NCBI GenBank assembly: GCA_010015655.1
Contig: ML976656.1
Coordinates: 1,592,856 to 1,656,855 of the forward strand
Direction of reading: 5' to 3'
Origin: Bimuria novae-zelandiae CBS 107.79
Lineage: Eukaryota > Ascomycota > Dothideomycetes > Pleosporales > Didymosphaeriaceae
Length of the DNA stretch: 64,000 bases
The notes below the pieces were generated by a model that ran no database searches, was not told where the DNA came from, and was given only the letters and a program-made list of their open reading frames with translations. The translations under genes and the position numbers were made by a program. Below are positions 23,799 to 34,441 of the stretch, piece after piece. Each line of letters starts with the position of its first letter. Positions within the stretch are counted from its first letter, which is position 1.

Positions 23799-24944
23799 AT
23801 GTTGACGGCCGCACCCCAAGAATTTCAGCAGCGCTTGGCCGCTATCGTTGCTGAGGCACACGAGCAAAGTCTAGATTTGAACGATGTCGTTCCACCGCAG
23901 CTGCTGGATCAGCTCGCTGGCGTGACAGAGCACGCAAATTCGAAGCAAAGAATTGCTGCGCTTGAGGGAGAAACAAAAGAAATGAAAGAAATGGTTTCAA
24001 AACTTAAGGAGCAGTTAGCACAAGCTCAACAAGCAGTCGAAAACATGGATATCCCCGAAGACCGCAAGCAAATGCAAGTCGACCTCGATCAAGCAAATAG
24101 AGCGAAAGGCTTTTACCGAGACCTCATGAAGCAAGCTGAAGACCGGGCACTTCATTATCAAGACAAAATGAAAGCAGCACTCGATAAGCAAGTTGCTGTA
24201 GAAGACGCCGATAAAAAGATTGCGCGGTTAGAACAAGAGAATTTCGAGCTCCGTCAGCACGAATCCAAACTTGCCAAAGAGTTACAGAAGATGAAGCAGG
24301 TTAATCAAAGCCTCGATGATAGAAGCTTAGCCATGCTTGAAGACAAAGAGAGCAAGATCATGGATTTGAAAAGGCAGCTAAGGGTCCGAACTCAAGAGTA
24401 TAACAAGCTTTCTGAAGACAATAGTGCAGTGGAGAATCAGTGGCAGGAACTTATGACGTCCCTGGACAGCTTCAATGCGGACATCACTACTGATCTAAAT
24501 GCGGCCGCGGAGCGTCATCGAGCTACTGAACAACAGCTAACTCAACAACTGATGACAACCGTCTCTAAGATCCGACCCTTACGCCGATTCTATGCTCAAG
24601 CAAACGATATTCTCAACATGTACCAGAGCGTTTTCAAACAATTGCTCAACGCAACAGAGCAGAACGTGACATACCAGTCGGACTTCAAAGAGAATCTCCT
24701 GGCACGCCTGCAAGCAGCTGGAGACGAAGTGGAAATCTCTAAAACTCTGCAGGCTGTCTTCACAACAGATGGCGTAGACCATAGTGAGGATAATGAGCAG
24801 TTAGGAGAACTAGCGGAGTCCGCGAACTCTATTCAAAAGAGTCTGAATGCTATTGGTCATGATGTAATCCACTTTCTGTGGGCCCTTGAACGTCGTCCAG
24901 ATATTCGACGACTGATTCGCCACAAGTTCAGCGTGTGGCGGTAA
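23799..24944 (+). CDS. Hypothetical coiled-coil protein (381 aa)
   Basis: I do not recognise this protein. It starts at an ATG shortly after a TATA-like region. Residues ~45-105 and ~130-215 are heptad-rich, charged and glutamine-rich (for instance KLKEQLAQAQQAVE and KELQKMKQVNQSLDD), typical of long coiled coils. The C-terminal third is mixed and ends DVIHFLWALERRPDIRRLIRHKF. There is no signal peptide or membrane segment. The stop codon overlaps a consensus donor: GTAAGT at 24941. Splicing 24941-24999 would remove the stop and extend the frame to 25123 (421 aa). That intron's acceptor is good (CTGCAG) but a branch site is far from it, so I keep the shorter form. Confidence 0.75.
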   Translation: MLTAAPQEFQQRLAAIVAEAHEQSLDLNDVVPPQLLDQLAGVTEHANSKQRIAALEGETKEMKEMVSKLKEQLAQAQQAVENMDIPEDRKQMQVDLDQANRAKGFYRDLMKQAEDRALHYQDKMKAALDKQVAVEDADKKIARLEQENFELRQHESKLAKELQKMKQVNQSLDDRSLAMLEDKESKIMDLKRQLRVRTQEYNKLSEDNSAVENQWQELMTSLDSFNADITTDLNAAAERHRATEQQLTQQLMTTVSKIRPLRRFYAQANDILNMYQSVFKQLLNATEQNVTYQSDFKENLLARLQAAGDEVEISKTLQAVFTTDGVDHSEDNEQLGELAESANSIQKSLNAIGHDVIHFLWALERRPDIRRLIRHKFSVWR

Positions 24945-25577
24945 GTCTTGATCTGAACTCACGGAAGTGCTTCTGCTGGCACATTTCTCTACGCTGCAGA
25001 CCTTCTGAGAAGGATGCATGGATAGTGTTAAGTACAGCAGTTACTGTCAAATGCATTCAGAAATCTGTAGAGCACGCCGGTCGTGTTGATATTCCTTTTC
25101 TCTCTCACGTCGTTCGTGGATAAAGCAACTCAATTCACATACTTAATTTACCACAAATCCTTATATGCGCCAATATAGTCCCTGCGTGCTTTGCAAATCA
25201 TCGTTCACAGTGCTTTTTTCTTTAGTTCCCTAGCCACCGTGCGCCCCACGTGGATCCAAAAATCAAATTGTAGATACAAATGCGTAGCTGGCGAAAGACC
25301 TAGCGTGAGATTGCTTAGTTCCTAGCCTGGTTTACTCTCTCGCGTGCGGAATGAGTCTGTCACCCGTATTTCTTCCTACTCGGTGTTAAGACGAACATCA
25401 TTATTCCATAATGTTACTTTCAGTAAGCAATTTAGTGAACATGGGCTACATTGCAGTTTGCAGGTACAGCGCCAACCCAAAACGTTGTGATTGTACATAG
25501 CATTCACGCTCACTCTCTCGCAGTCCATATATTTGAGATATTTCCACCGATTGATTATTTCAAAGAAAGCCACGACC

Positions 25578-26755
25578 ATGTCTTCAAAATGCAAAGCTTC
25601 TTTTCTTGATGAAGAGCCAAGAGATGAAAGTATGAAGAAAGTTCGTTTCTCTCTTGACGATGATCATGGCACCAACGGTCGAGACGACGAATCTGAAAGC
25701 TTTTAGCCAGCACTATGGAGCAAGGTATTCAAGAAGGCAACGAGGGGACAAAATCGCAGGTTCTATGTGATCCTAAAGCTGCCGAAAAGGCTGAGCGCTG
25801 GGATGAGCTCGCCTTCATTGTGCGTGCCAAAGAGAATTTCGTGCAGGACCTTACCAAGCCGTTCGGCCATTCAACTACGACCGGTCCGCTGACCAATGCA
25901 CAGCTCAAGGATGCCTACAATCTGCATTATAATAGAAGTGTAGGGAACAAAGCTTGTATAAAGAGGTATCGGAACGACAAGCAAAAGGTTTATGACGAAT
26001 TTCCCGATTACCCGCGTAGTATAGTCTACACACCCAAACAACCTGTTAGCCAGAAGGACAAGCCTATCGATCAAGGCACCGTGAACGGCGTGGGCGGTGC
26101 TGAAACCGAGGGTGACACACAGGAATCTGAACTGCGGAGCACGAGCAAAGGGAGTCGCCAGGCTCTCAAACGCCATCAAAGGAACATTGAATCTGGTGAT
26201 CTGCGTCGATACGTGGAGGCCTCATGGTCTATTCCGGATGATGGGCATGAAACCGGGGTTGAATTCGTATTGAATTACAGTATTGGTCGTTTCATGGGCG
26301 CCGTTACCATTCCCTTGAAACATATTAAGACTTCCCGAGAGTACGTCGAGCTTCGCAAGCACAACTTTGTGGAGAGTATCGTATTGTCCGGCGTCTCAGT
26401 CATTACACTCCAACGCTACTCGCGATGTATTTCCCCAGTACCACTATCCAAGCTCCCACATTACGACCTTGCTATTGTATCGTCCAGCGAGCAGTACGGT
26501 ACATGGGATTTCGAAGCAACAGTCGACTTATATGAGCTTGCAACGCAACTCAAAGACGATCACGTGCGAGGGCTTATTTTGAAATATTGGAAAGAGGAGC
26601 TTCGGCCTCTAATCAGGTACGAAGTTGGTCTGGACGAACTGAACATGCTGTTTGACAGGTTCCCAGCCGACGATCCGGCCGTTCAATTCTGGGCCCACGC
26701 AGTTCAGCAATACTACTCTTTAGATCAACAGGACATAGACGTTGACATGGGATAA
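25578..26755 (+). CDS. Hypothetical protein, fungal-specific (346 or 366 aa)
   Basis: The main frame begins with ATG at 25715 and runs 346 codons. An ATG at 25578 opens a 42-codon frame ending in TAG at 25706. Removing a candidate 77-nt intron (25630-25706, GTATGA...TTTTAG, with CTGAAA upstream of the acceptor) fuses it in frame to the main body, giving 366 aa; otherwise it is an upstream ORF. The middle (about residues 110-150 of the main frame) is polar and low in complexity. The C-terminal ~90 residues, from PHYDLAIVSSSEQYGTWDFE through YELATQLKDDHVRGLILKYW, resemble the helical tail that follows BTB domains in many fungal proteins, but no BTB domain is visible. I assign no function. Confidence 0.7.
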
Positions 26756-27545
26756 GATGAATACTCCAATTGCTAGTTTTTCGAAAATCTGAATGGAAAT
26801 GAAAATACCGATTTCTAATTTAATTTCCCGCGTTTGATGGATTTCACCCCAAGCCAAGACGCCTAGGTACACAGAAGGCTGGCCAAAAACGACGAGAAAA
26901 TGCGAACGGCAACGGGTGGAAGACTCGCACGGTTAATACTTGTCTAGCTTTTCACTTCAGTCGTAAGGTCTGTGTCTTTGATTTTCAAAATGCAATTTGT
27001 TGTTCACCATGTGTTTATTTTTAGTACGTGTGACGTCATGTTTATGTAATTTGGGATCAAATCCAAACCGCCTACTCCCGGCCAGGCAAACGTTCGACAA
27101 GTTCTAATACTTCGTGATCATCAAGCGCAACAGCGTATCTTAATACCATAGGGTGTACTATCCCTCACTACGTAGCGAGAACCACACCGTAGCGAGAAAA
27201 TCATAGGTACTTAGACTTCGTAGTTATAGGAATCCGTCCTACGTCTACTTATTTATTATTTATTGCTTGCGCTACATGCTATAGGTCTTTCCTAAGCATC
27301 TAATAATTACGGCCTAGAAAAATACATCGTTGCTGTCGCTATCGCGGCTTAGTTTACGAGAGCCTTATTTTATAGCAGTGTAGAACACCTTAATTACAGC
27401 TCGCACGCAGAGCCTTTATAATCTACAAACCTGAACATATACAGTCTCTAACCGCCAGAGTCTTAGGATCACGCTAATAGGTCATCTCTAGCCCTATGGC
27501 GGCTAAAGGAAGACGATTCATGTAATGTCGCCACGACGATCGGTA
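26756..27545. other. Gene-free stretch with partial AT-rich mutation
   Basis: No gene is supported. From about 27130 the DNA becomes AT-rich and contains a short repeated motif, GTAGCGAGAA, near 27175 and 27190. The last ~70 bp (27472-27545) carry, on the minus strand, the presumed displaced C-terminal codons of the kinase gene that lies on the far side of the Fot1 element. Confidence 0.5.
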
Positions 27546-29433
27546 CTCGCCCCACACGCCAACCGGAGGTTGGCCCTGCGCAGCCCAACGTAACTTCGCA
27601 GCCTAACGTAACTTTGTATAGAGAATCGAAATTAATCCAGTCTTTTGACAGCGTAGACTTCAATTATATAGGCTAATATACAGTGGAGTTAGTGTAGCAA
27701 GTAGGGCAGGATCTATAGTTATCTCTCTAAGAGATAGGACCTATTAGGGCTAATTTTGTAGGCTCTGCAAGTAGGCGTCTTTATACGTTTTTATAGCCTT
27801 TTAAGTAACCTTTTAAGCCTTAAGCTTTATACGTTAATTAATTACTTATTGCGCTGCTTTAACGGTTACTACGCTACTTTTTTATACTAGCCTTTTATCT
27901 TTAATCTACCTTTTTTAGCGTTGTTAAGCTATTATAGTAATATCTATAAGATTGCGCTAGGCCAGCGCGAGACTATCGATTAGTAATTACGAGCTTTCTA
28001 GGAATTTTGTAAGCCTCCTGCTTGATATATTGCTTCTCTCTAGGGCGCGCGACATTTTTTGATGCTGCCGCTAATATGCTGTAGGTGTATTGGCGATAGG
28101 GCTCGAATCAATAGCAGATAGAACTAATAGGGATAGCGTCTAGATAGGTGCTAGCAGCTTCATGTAAACAAGCTCTAGATTAAATAGAAAGATCCTAGCT
28201 TTCTCTTAGGCGCTTAGGATTATGCTACGCTTAAATATATCTATCCTAATCCTATAGATCGCATGTAGAAATTTGACTTTATTAAAGTCTGTGTAGCTAG
28301 TTCGGGTGGCCATCTTTATAGCCTTTTTGGAATTCTGCTTTAATGGCTGAAAATAGACAACGTCTAGAGGCTGTAGATAATGTAATAAATATAGCAATAG
28401 TAAGAAGGGGAGTATCTTATAATTATTGCAGAACTATATAAACTCGATAGTAAGGTGGCTACTAAATTTATTAAATATAAATAATTACTATGCGCCTTTC
28501 TAGCGCGCGCGTGTTTATATTTTAAAGAACTTTAGCTACTTTATTAAGATAGAGTTATTAGCGTATCTTAATGTTAATATAGCAATTATATAGCTATTAG
28601 GTAGCGCCGTATTTGTATACTAGTAATAAAGGTAATTAATAGCCTGTATAATAAGCATGGGTTTAAGCACCTCTCTATTACTAGAAATTAATTTAATACT
28701 CGTAATATAATCGCGCGACGTCTCTAACGTAGAGATATAAGAATAATTAAACTCTATAGTAATAATCTATTAATTACTACTAACGCCTATGCGGAAGCTG
28801 GCTTCGTCTATATTATAAATATCTAATAGAGTAACGCCATAGGTGTATATTACCTTTTTAAGCTTAATAAAATAATAGCTATAAGCTTTAAACGTCGCTA
28901 TTACTATACGATTAATATACTACGACTTCTACTTTATGCAGTAGTAGTCTAGATTTCTTAATAGCTATCGCGATAGCTAGTCCTTACTAAGTAGGAGAGC
29001 TTTGCTATTAGGGTGCGCGCAATTAAGGATATATTAAGTAGCACCTTTTAACTATAGTATAAGGTATAGCATGCTAATAGTGTCGCAGCAACGTATATAT
29101 AACTTTAGCGCTTCATCCTAGGTCTCTAAGAGTCATAGATTCGTGCCACTACAGTTATAGCGGCTAATCCGGCCTCTAGCGCGCGCTTGAAGTCGCGAAA
29201 CAGGCACGCTCCATTCGCGTGCTGCAGCTGCAAAATTAGGTATTTCTAAGCTAGAAAAACTAGAAAGACAATTAGAAATACGCTACTTAATTTTATAGCT
29301 TTCGCTATAATATTTAGGCATAGTTATAGGTTGTTTATTAAGAAAATAGAAAAATCTGCGACGAAAAGTTACGTTAGGCTGCGAAGTTACGTTAGGCTGC
29401 GCAGGGCCAACCTCCGGTTGGCGTGTGGGGCGA
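27546..29433 (-). mobile_element. Fot1/pogo-type DNA transposon, RIP-degraded, TA target duplication
   Basis: The termini are inverted repeats of about 70 bp (27546-27617 and 29361-29433). They read CTCGCCCCACACGCC inward, contain the palindrome-like CCAACCGGAGGTTGG and two copies of CGCAGCCTAACGTAACTT, and are flanked by TA (27544-27545 and 29434-29435). Length is 1888 bp, usual for Fot1. A degraded transposase runs on the minus strand. The element interrupts the last codons of the kinase gene on its right. Confidence 0.92.
27900..29321 (-). pseudogene. Fot1/pogo transposase (DDE_1 type), inactivated by RIP
   Basis: It starts at an ATG at 29321 (MPKYYSESY), followed by a helix-turn-helix region AAAREWSVPVSRLQAR near 29190-29240. 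The piece at 28206-28397 reads LHYLQPLDVVYFQPLKQNSKKAI, the conserved stretch LQPLDVxxFxPLKxxY near the end of the DDE domain of pogo-like transposases. Stops are frequent. The 3' limit is approximate. Confidence 0.8.
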
Positions 29434-30497
29434 GTAGTACGCACTCCTTCACCTGCATCTCGTATGGGCACATGATCCACCCGATACTGGCCAGAAACGA
29501 CTTCTTGTACTCGTTGGCAACTTCCTCATCGGATGCGGACAGCGACTCCACGCCAAAATCCTCCAAGGCACGAAGGTAGTGGTCCACAATATCCCATTCC
29601 TTCGCCCTCCGATCCTCGATAGTGAGCGCTGCTCCGATGAAGTATGACAAATCGTGGAACGCGCTTCCAATGTGTATCATTTGCCAATCCAGAAAGCGTG
29701 ACGCATCCTTCACGAGGTACGTGTTGCCAGTGGGGGAATCGCCGTGCAGCAGGCATCGGAACCTGGGGTTGCGCAAAGCGTAATGCTTCTTCAGCACCGC
29801 CGTGATGCGGTCCTGATTTTTCAGATACTCATGTATCTGCGGCCTGTCCGGACCGTTGACAACCGTGTCGTAGGTTTTCATGAGGGTGAGGATTGCCTGG
29901 TCGTAGTCGGACGTCAGCCATGGGTAGTCTGAAGTCTGCACGTGCCATGTCTTTGCATGCAATGCTGTCAGCTGCTCGACACCAGCAAGGACGCGAGTTA
30001 CGGGCCAAGCTTCGGCTGGATTGCCACAGTCACAACCCTGTGCTGCGAGGTCGTCCATGACCACAATGCCTTGGGTGGCACTATGGCCTGCCCACCAGGA
30101 CTGCGGTAGCTCCATGTTGTCGAGTTTGGGTGCGACATAGTTATAGAAGTCGCACTCGCGTTGGTAGACCATTACGATCCACGGCATCATCTTGATGAAA
30201 TTCGGGTCAAAGCCACCTTTGACGCACAGCCTCGTGGGAAGTTCCTTCGGAGAGTTTTCATCTTCGTAGGTGATAGTGATGAAGGATTTGGTAACCGTGC
30301 CAGGGATAGTACTGTCGAGTACAGCGGTCTTGGTTTTATGTCCGATGATCTTGGAGAGCCATTGAGGGCGCACATCCATGGGTAGGACGGGTAGTTTTTG
30401 TGGGGGGTGGGGTGTCGTCTGAATGAATGGCGAGCTTCGCTAGCGAGGGAACGTTGACAGCTGCCGCAGCGGCTTCTACGAGTTTCGCAGCAGCCAT
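29387..30497 (-). CDS. Phosphotransferase-fold kinase (aminoglycoside/choline kinase-like), C-terminus altered by transposon
   Basis: Protein-kinase-like fold of the APH/choline kinase/EcKinase group; the substrate is unknown. The main exon (29387-30418) contains the ATP-side Lys region LCVKGGF, the QRECDFYNYVAP helix, GIVVMDDL, the catalytic loop CLLHGDSPTGNTYL (HGDxxxxN; the family usually has HGDxHxxN, so Ser-Pro replaces one position) and the metal-binding FLDWQMIHIGSAFHDLSYF (DWQ). An 18-nt first exon (30480-30497) joined across a 61-nt intron (30419-30479, GTAGAA...TCAG) gives a start MAAAKL and 349 aa; alternatively translation begins at the ATG at 30379. The last ~16 residues are read from the Fot1 terminus. 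The original tail, 25 codons ending in TGA, appears to lie at 27472-27545. Confidence 0.82.
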
Positions 30498-31569
30498 TGT
30501 GAGAAAGAATAGGAGAGTATAATGCTGACTAGATCTCTAGGTTACAAGTGTAAGTTACCTAGATTACGATGCGGCGATTGAGTTGGTGCCTGGGGAAGAG
30601 ATATTTAACCGGAGTCGCGCACTTTTATTGGGCCATGGTTCCCCCACAGGCTTGTGCTGCGGAACGCGGCAGCCGGTCCGCCCCTTGACGCTATGATTGA
30701 CATTGAAATAGCCGTGCTTCTAGCTTCTCATCAAGGAAGGCCTCCTAAACTCATTGGCCATGGCTTGAAGATATGTGTGAATTAACCAATTATAGCAGGG
30801 AGAAGCACCATACGGTTTGACCAACATCAGATCCAATGCATTTCACACCAGGTTTGTAGAGTGATTATCTGTCGATCCCAATCTAGTGTCAACGAAGATC
30901 GCATGACCAGGTTAGTCAATAGCCTTTTCACTGCTACGCTTGCATCAATATTTATGTAACGAGTACAGAGAAACTGATCTTCCCGGCCTATTTTCATGGT
31001 GGCGGCCATAGTAGGAAAACGGCCGCGTGCGCGCGATCACAATGTGGAAGACATCGAGATATCCTCACCATTGCGAGTGGGATATCGACTGATCTCTAGT
31101 TCAAAGTGACCTCTCACAATTGGCACTCACATTCATACATGCCCTGCGGAGCCATTTCCTCTAACTGCAAGAGGCACGTGCATGATTCTCAAACGCTCCA
31201 AGACCACAACTGCATTAGGAAGACTTCAACCAGTTATAGATAGGGGCTGCAGAGAGAGCCTTAATGTACAAGGGGTGTCCTGACTGGGTCGGATACAAGT
31301 CCTCTCTGTCACTTCCGCTCCACTTCTTCAGTGTTACCCTCGAATGTATCTGGAATTGATCGTTCGGCCATATTCCTAACCTCTGAATCAAACAACACGT
31401 CAATTCCCTCAGCCATAAAAGGTTCCGTACAACTGTATTACGGGTCAAAAGTTGGTACGGTACGGTGCCTAGTACGGTGGGCACCTCACTACGGTACGTA
31501 CGGCCCAAAACCAATTACGGACCGTAAAGTACGGTCAGTAATACCGACTGTTGCATGCGCTAGCTCCGG
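30498..31569. other. Intergenic region with a TACGG-rich block
   Basis: About 1.1 kb with no supported gene. At 31456-31541 there are about seven TACGG units in both orientations (GGTACGGTACGG, CACTACGGTACGTACGG, TTACGGACCGTA), ending close to the start of the terpene synthase remnant. The sequence between 31100 and 31450 shows no terpene synthase N-terminal motif. Confidence 0.5.
31456..31541. repeat. TACGG/CCGTA palindromic repeat block
   Basis: Multiple TACGG and CCGTA units are packed within 86 bp and can fold into several short hairpins. They look like the end of a small mobile element or a decayed tandem array. No target duplication is identified. Confidence 0.5.
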
Positions 31570-32247
31570 GACTCCCTCGAAACAGAACCACCCGCCGAAT
31601 AGCCAAGCCGCAAAGTCCTCATCATGGGCTTGTTCCACAACTTCGCCGAACGTCTGTAACGAATGGATGAGGAAGGTGCATCTCGGGTGATTGGTTCTTT
31701 GAAGACGTATTTGCAGATCTACGACAGCGCAAAAGGGTCTTTCCCGACCATAGAAGTGCATACGGAGTTCAGGATCGTCAACGTTGGTTTTTGGTGAGTG
31801 CTTCTACTGCATACCTGGAAAATTCCAGCGCTTATTTCCTCTAGTGTTATGGAGTCCTTCATGCAGCGGACAATGGACATTTGTCTCGACCCGTCCGAGC
31901 AAGAATTGTGTCAAGAAATGTGTCTCCCCGCCGGCCGCGTTATGGGTCTCACGAATGTCCTCTATTCTTGGAATGTGGAGCGCAATGATCCTCCCGACCG
32001 CCAATGGAACGCTGTACCCGTAGTGATGAGGCAATACGACTTGGACGAAGAAGATGCGAAGGTGTACCTCGGAGGCTTGATTGTGCAGCATGAGCAGAAC
32101 ACGAGACAACTCGGTGCAGAGATCAAGAGGAAAAGCAGAGAATCGGAAAAGCCGACGCAGTATGTCGAGGCTATGGGGTTGATGTTGGGAGGTAATTGTT
32201 TTTGGAGCTCTAATTGCCCGCGATACAACAGCATGGAGACTGAGTAA
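31570..32247 (+). pseudogene. Terpene synthase (class I cyclase), C-terminal remnant with stop codons
   Basis: The frame from 31570 runs LFHNFAERL, DEEGASRVIGSLKTYLQIYD, VNVGF, then a 51-nt intron (GTGAGT...CTCTAG, about 31795-31845), then VMESFMQRTMDICL. It carries GLTNVLYSWNVERND, which holds the NxxxSxxxE (NSE) metal-binding triad of class I terpene cyclases. The frame ends GNCFWSSNCPRYN, typical of the C-terminus of fungal di/sesterterpene-type cyclases. Two in-frame stops interrupt the first exon: TAG near 31599 and TAA near 31656. Both fit C-to-T changes of CAG and CAA. The N-terminal half with the DDxxD motif is missing. The second exon (from 31846) is fully open. Confidence 0.75.
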
Positions 32248-32375
32248 TGGTATAGTAGAATGAGCTCGAAAATCTATTGCAGAGTAGATCATCAAATGCA
32301 GCGTTGACGAAAATATTGAACCACTAAGGACGTACGAGCTTGTATGAATGGCTCTGGTCGCCTCTGCTTCTAATC

Positions 32376-34441
32376 TCATTCTACTTTGCCTGACGGAGCC
32401 TCTTCATCCCCTCCTTGCGGCTTAATCAAATCGGTAAAGGTGTATCGACTCATTTTCCTCAACCGCTCGCAAAAAATATAGAATAGGAAGGGTATAGGCA
32501 TGAAAGCCACGGCGAGGAAACGAATTAGGGACCCAGCCCAGTCGACGCCCAAGTTGTGAAAAAATTGTGTCGCTAAAAGACTGTAGATCATCGAGGAACC
32601 ACTTACGGAAACCCAGCGCCAAAGAAACTCCTTAGGAACGTGTTCGCTGCTATGCTACTTGTAGCCGCCACGAGATATGCATCAACAAGATAGTTGAGAG
32701 CTTGTAGGAAGATCGTCATAATGCCGGCGCCCGTCAAAAATCCTGAAGCAGCGGGTACAGCCCAATTGATGCTGGGGTAGTTGCCCGTCCACGCGAACCA
32801 GAATAGTCCGATTGGGAAAAGAAAAAATAATAACACCGATCATCATAGGTGGGAGTCGCTCCTCAGGAACGGGTATTCCGTTGTTGACCCTCAGTAGTCG
32901 GTTGTAGCGGGGCTCAAACGCGATGATTATCCAACCGCCTATTAGAACACCAATAATCAACCCGATATACATGAGAGTGGACACGGATGACGATATTCCA
33001 CGATACTCAGCGAAGACGACCGGGTAGGCTTCGAGGAACAGGTAAAGGATCCCGTAGATGAACTAGGATGAATTAGTCATGGAACATAAATTGAGCTTGA
33101 CGGTGCGAAGTCGGGTGGCCAGTTAAGGCCGCTGATGACATAACCCAAACCCTGATGCGACTTACTGCCGTGTAGAGGGTTATGAGGAATACGATTGGCT
33201 CGAGGAAAAGGAGGCGCGAGGGTAAAGCCAGATGATTGTGCACAAGGTCGTTGAAGTCGAGGAGCTCCTCTTCGAAGACATGATGAATAGCCCAGTTTTC
33301 GGTTTCGGACCGGATGAACTGGGCGCACTTCTGAAGAAGTGTCTTCTGGTAGGTCTCTTCCAGAAACAAGACATCAAGAACCGTAGCAAGTGCACCCATG
33401 ATGCCCGTGATATACTGTAGAGTAGGAGACGAGTCCGTACTGCAATGCGGACGTGCGTAACATGAAAAACATACCTGTGTCCACCTCCAACCCAAATAGC
33501 TTTCAGTAATGAAGGCCGCAACAATAGGTGAGATAAAGGGACCAACGGACACCATCGCAGAGAAACTCGCGATCGCGATTCCACTAATTTTGTGAGTGAA
33601 GGGTAGCGGAGGTGAGAGTGGACATCTTACCGTGTCTCATTGCCAAAGAGATCGGAGAAAGCGCCACCGACAACAGCAAGTGGGCACGATGCCATGACGC
33701 CAGCGAAAAAAGCACAATATGCGTGTCTGGAAATCTTTCGCTGTAGCGCATGTGAACATGAAACATGTCTGCACAATGAGTGTGACCTAAGATTTCAGTA
33801 ACGGTCAACGACAGAGCACTTACGAAGATGAATGCCGCAATCGTAATAGGGTACTTGCGCCCATACTGCTCACTCAACGGCGCACATGCTAAAGGTCCAG
33901 TTGCAAAACCACAGATATACAAGGTCAAGCCTAATAGTGAGACCACAGTCCCAACGTGGAATTCTTGACTGACAGGATCGACGGCCGAGGAGTATACACT
34001 GCTGGCCCAACTAGCCACCAGAGTGTCAAAGCCAAGTATGGTTGACGCGATCATCTTGCGGCTAAATGTAACGTCGAAAAGAGTAGAGTGTTGAGGCAAT
34101 CGTTGTTGATTGAGTAGCTACTCTACAGGAGCTATATACTGTGTGCATCACGTGCACGGGCCGCACGGGTGGCCCAAGCTTCCATACTGAACCGTCACAC
34201 TAAACTTCCAGTTCTTCGCATTCGCCGGATCATCTTGGCTTGCGAGCTCAACCAGGTACGATTTTGATTCGGCTTCAAGCGGAGTAGTAGGCCGCGATTT
34301 TCGCCTAGTTGGAAGCGCTAAGACGTCTTGGTCCGCCGAACGGGATTTGTATAGGTCGAGGCGAGGTCGAACATGGCTACGAAATCTGCGGGTGTGGTCC
34401 CTGTGCATCGCGGATGGAAGAGTGAACCACCCTATAAACAT
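32376..34441 (-). pseudogene. MFS transporter (DHA1 drug:H+ antiporter type), frameshifted
   Basis: A 12-TM exporter pieced from exons at about 34206-34441 (N-terminal tail ending DDPANAKNW), 33824-34062, 33631-33786, 33475-33583, 33166-33414, 32607-33062 and 32376-32580. Family landmarks are clear: RKMIASTILGF, SEQYGRKYPI (loop 2-3), ATAKDFQT, AFSDLFGNETRG, SVGPFISPIVAAF, GWRWTQYITGI, FLEETY, LYLFLEAYPVVF, FPIGLFWFAWTGN and a KMSRYT tail. Introns of 143, 47, 60 and 103 nt are ordinary. Two features are not: one extra base in a T6 run near 33713 shifts the frame just before AGVMAS, and about seven extra bases near 32830 shift it before FPIGLF. The gaps at 33787-33823 (37 nt) and 32581-32606 (26 nt) have perfect GTAAGT donors but are very short for introns. 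It is a pseudogene, or the assembly has homopolymer errors. Confidence 0.75.

Noticed and set aside
31489..31761. Minus-strand frame of 90 codons (DEDFAAWLFGGWFCF)
   Set aside because: It is attractive by eye but antisense to the terpene synthase remnant, whose plus-strand frame continues into the open second exon with the NSE motif.
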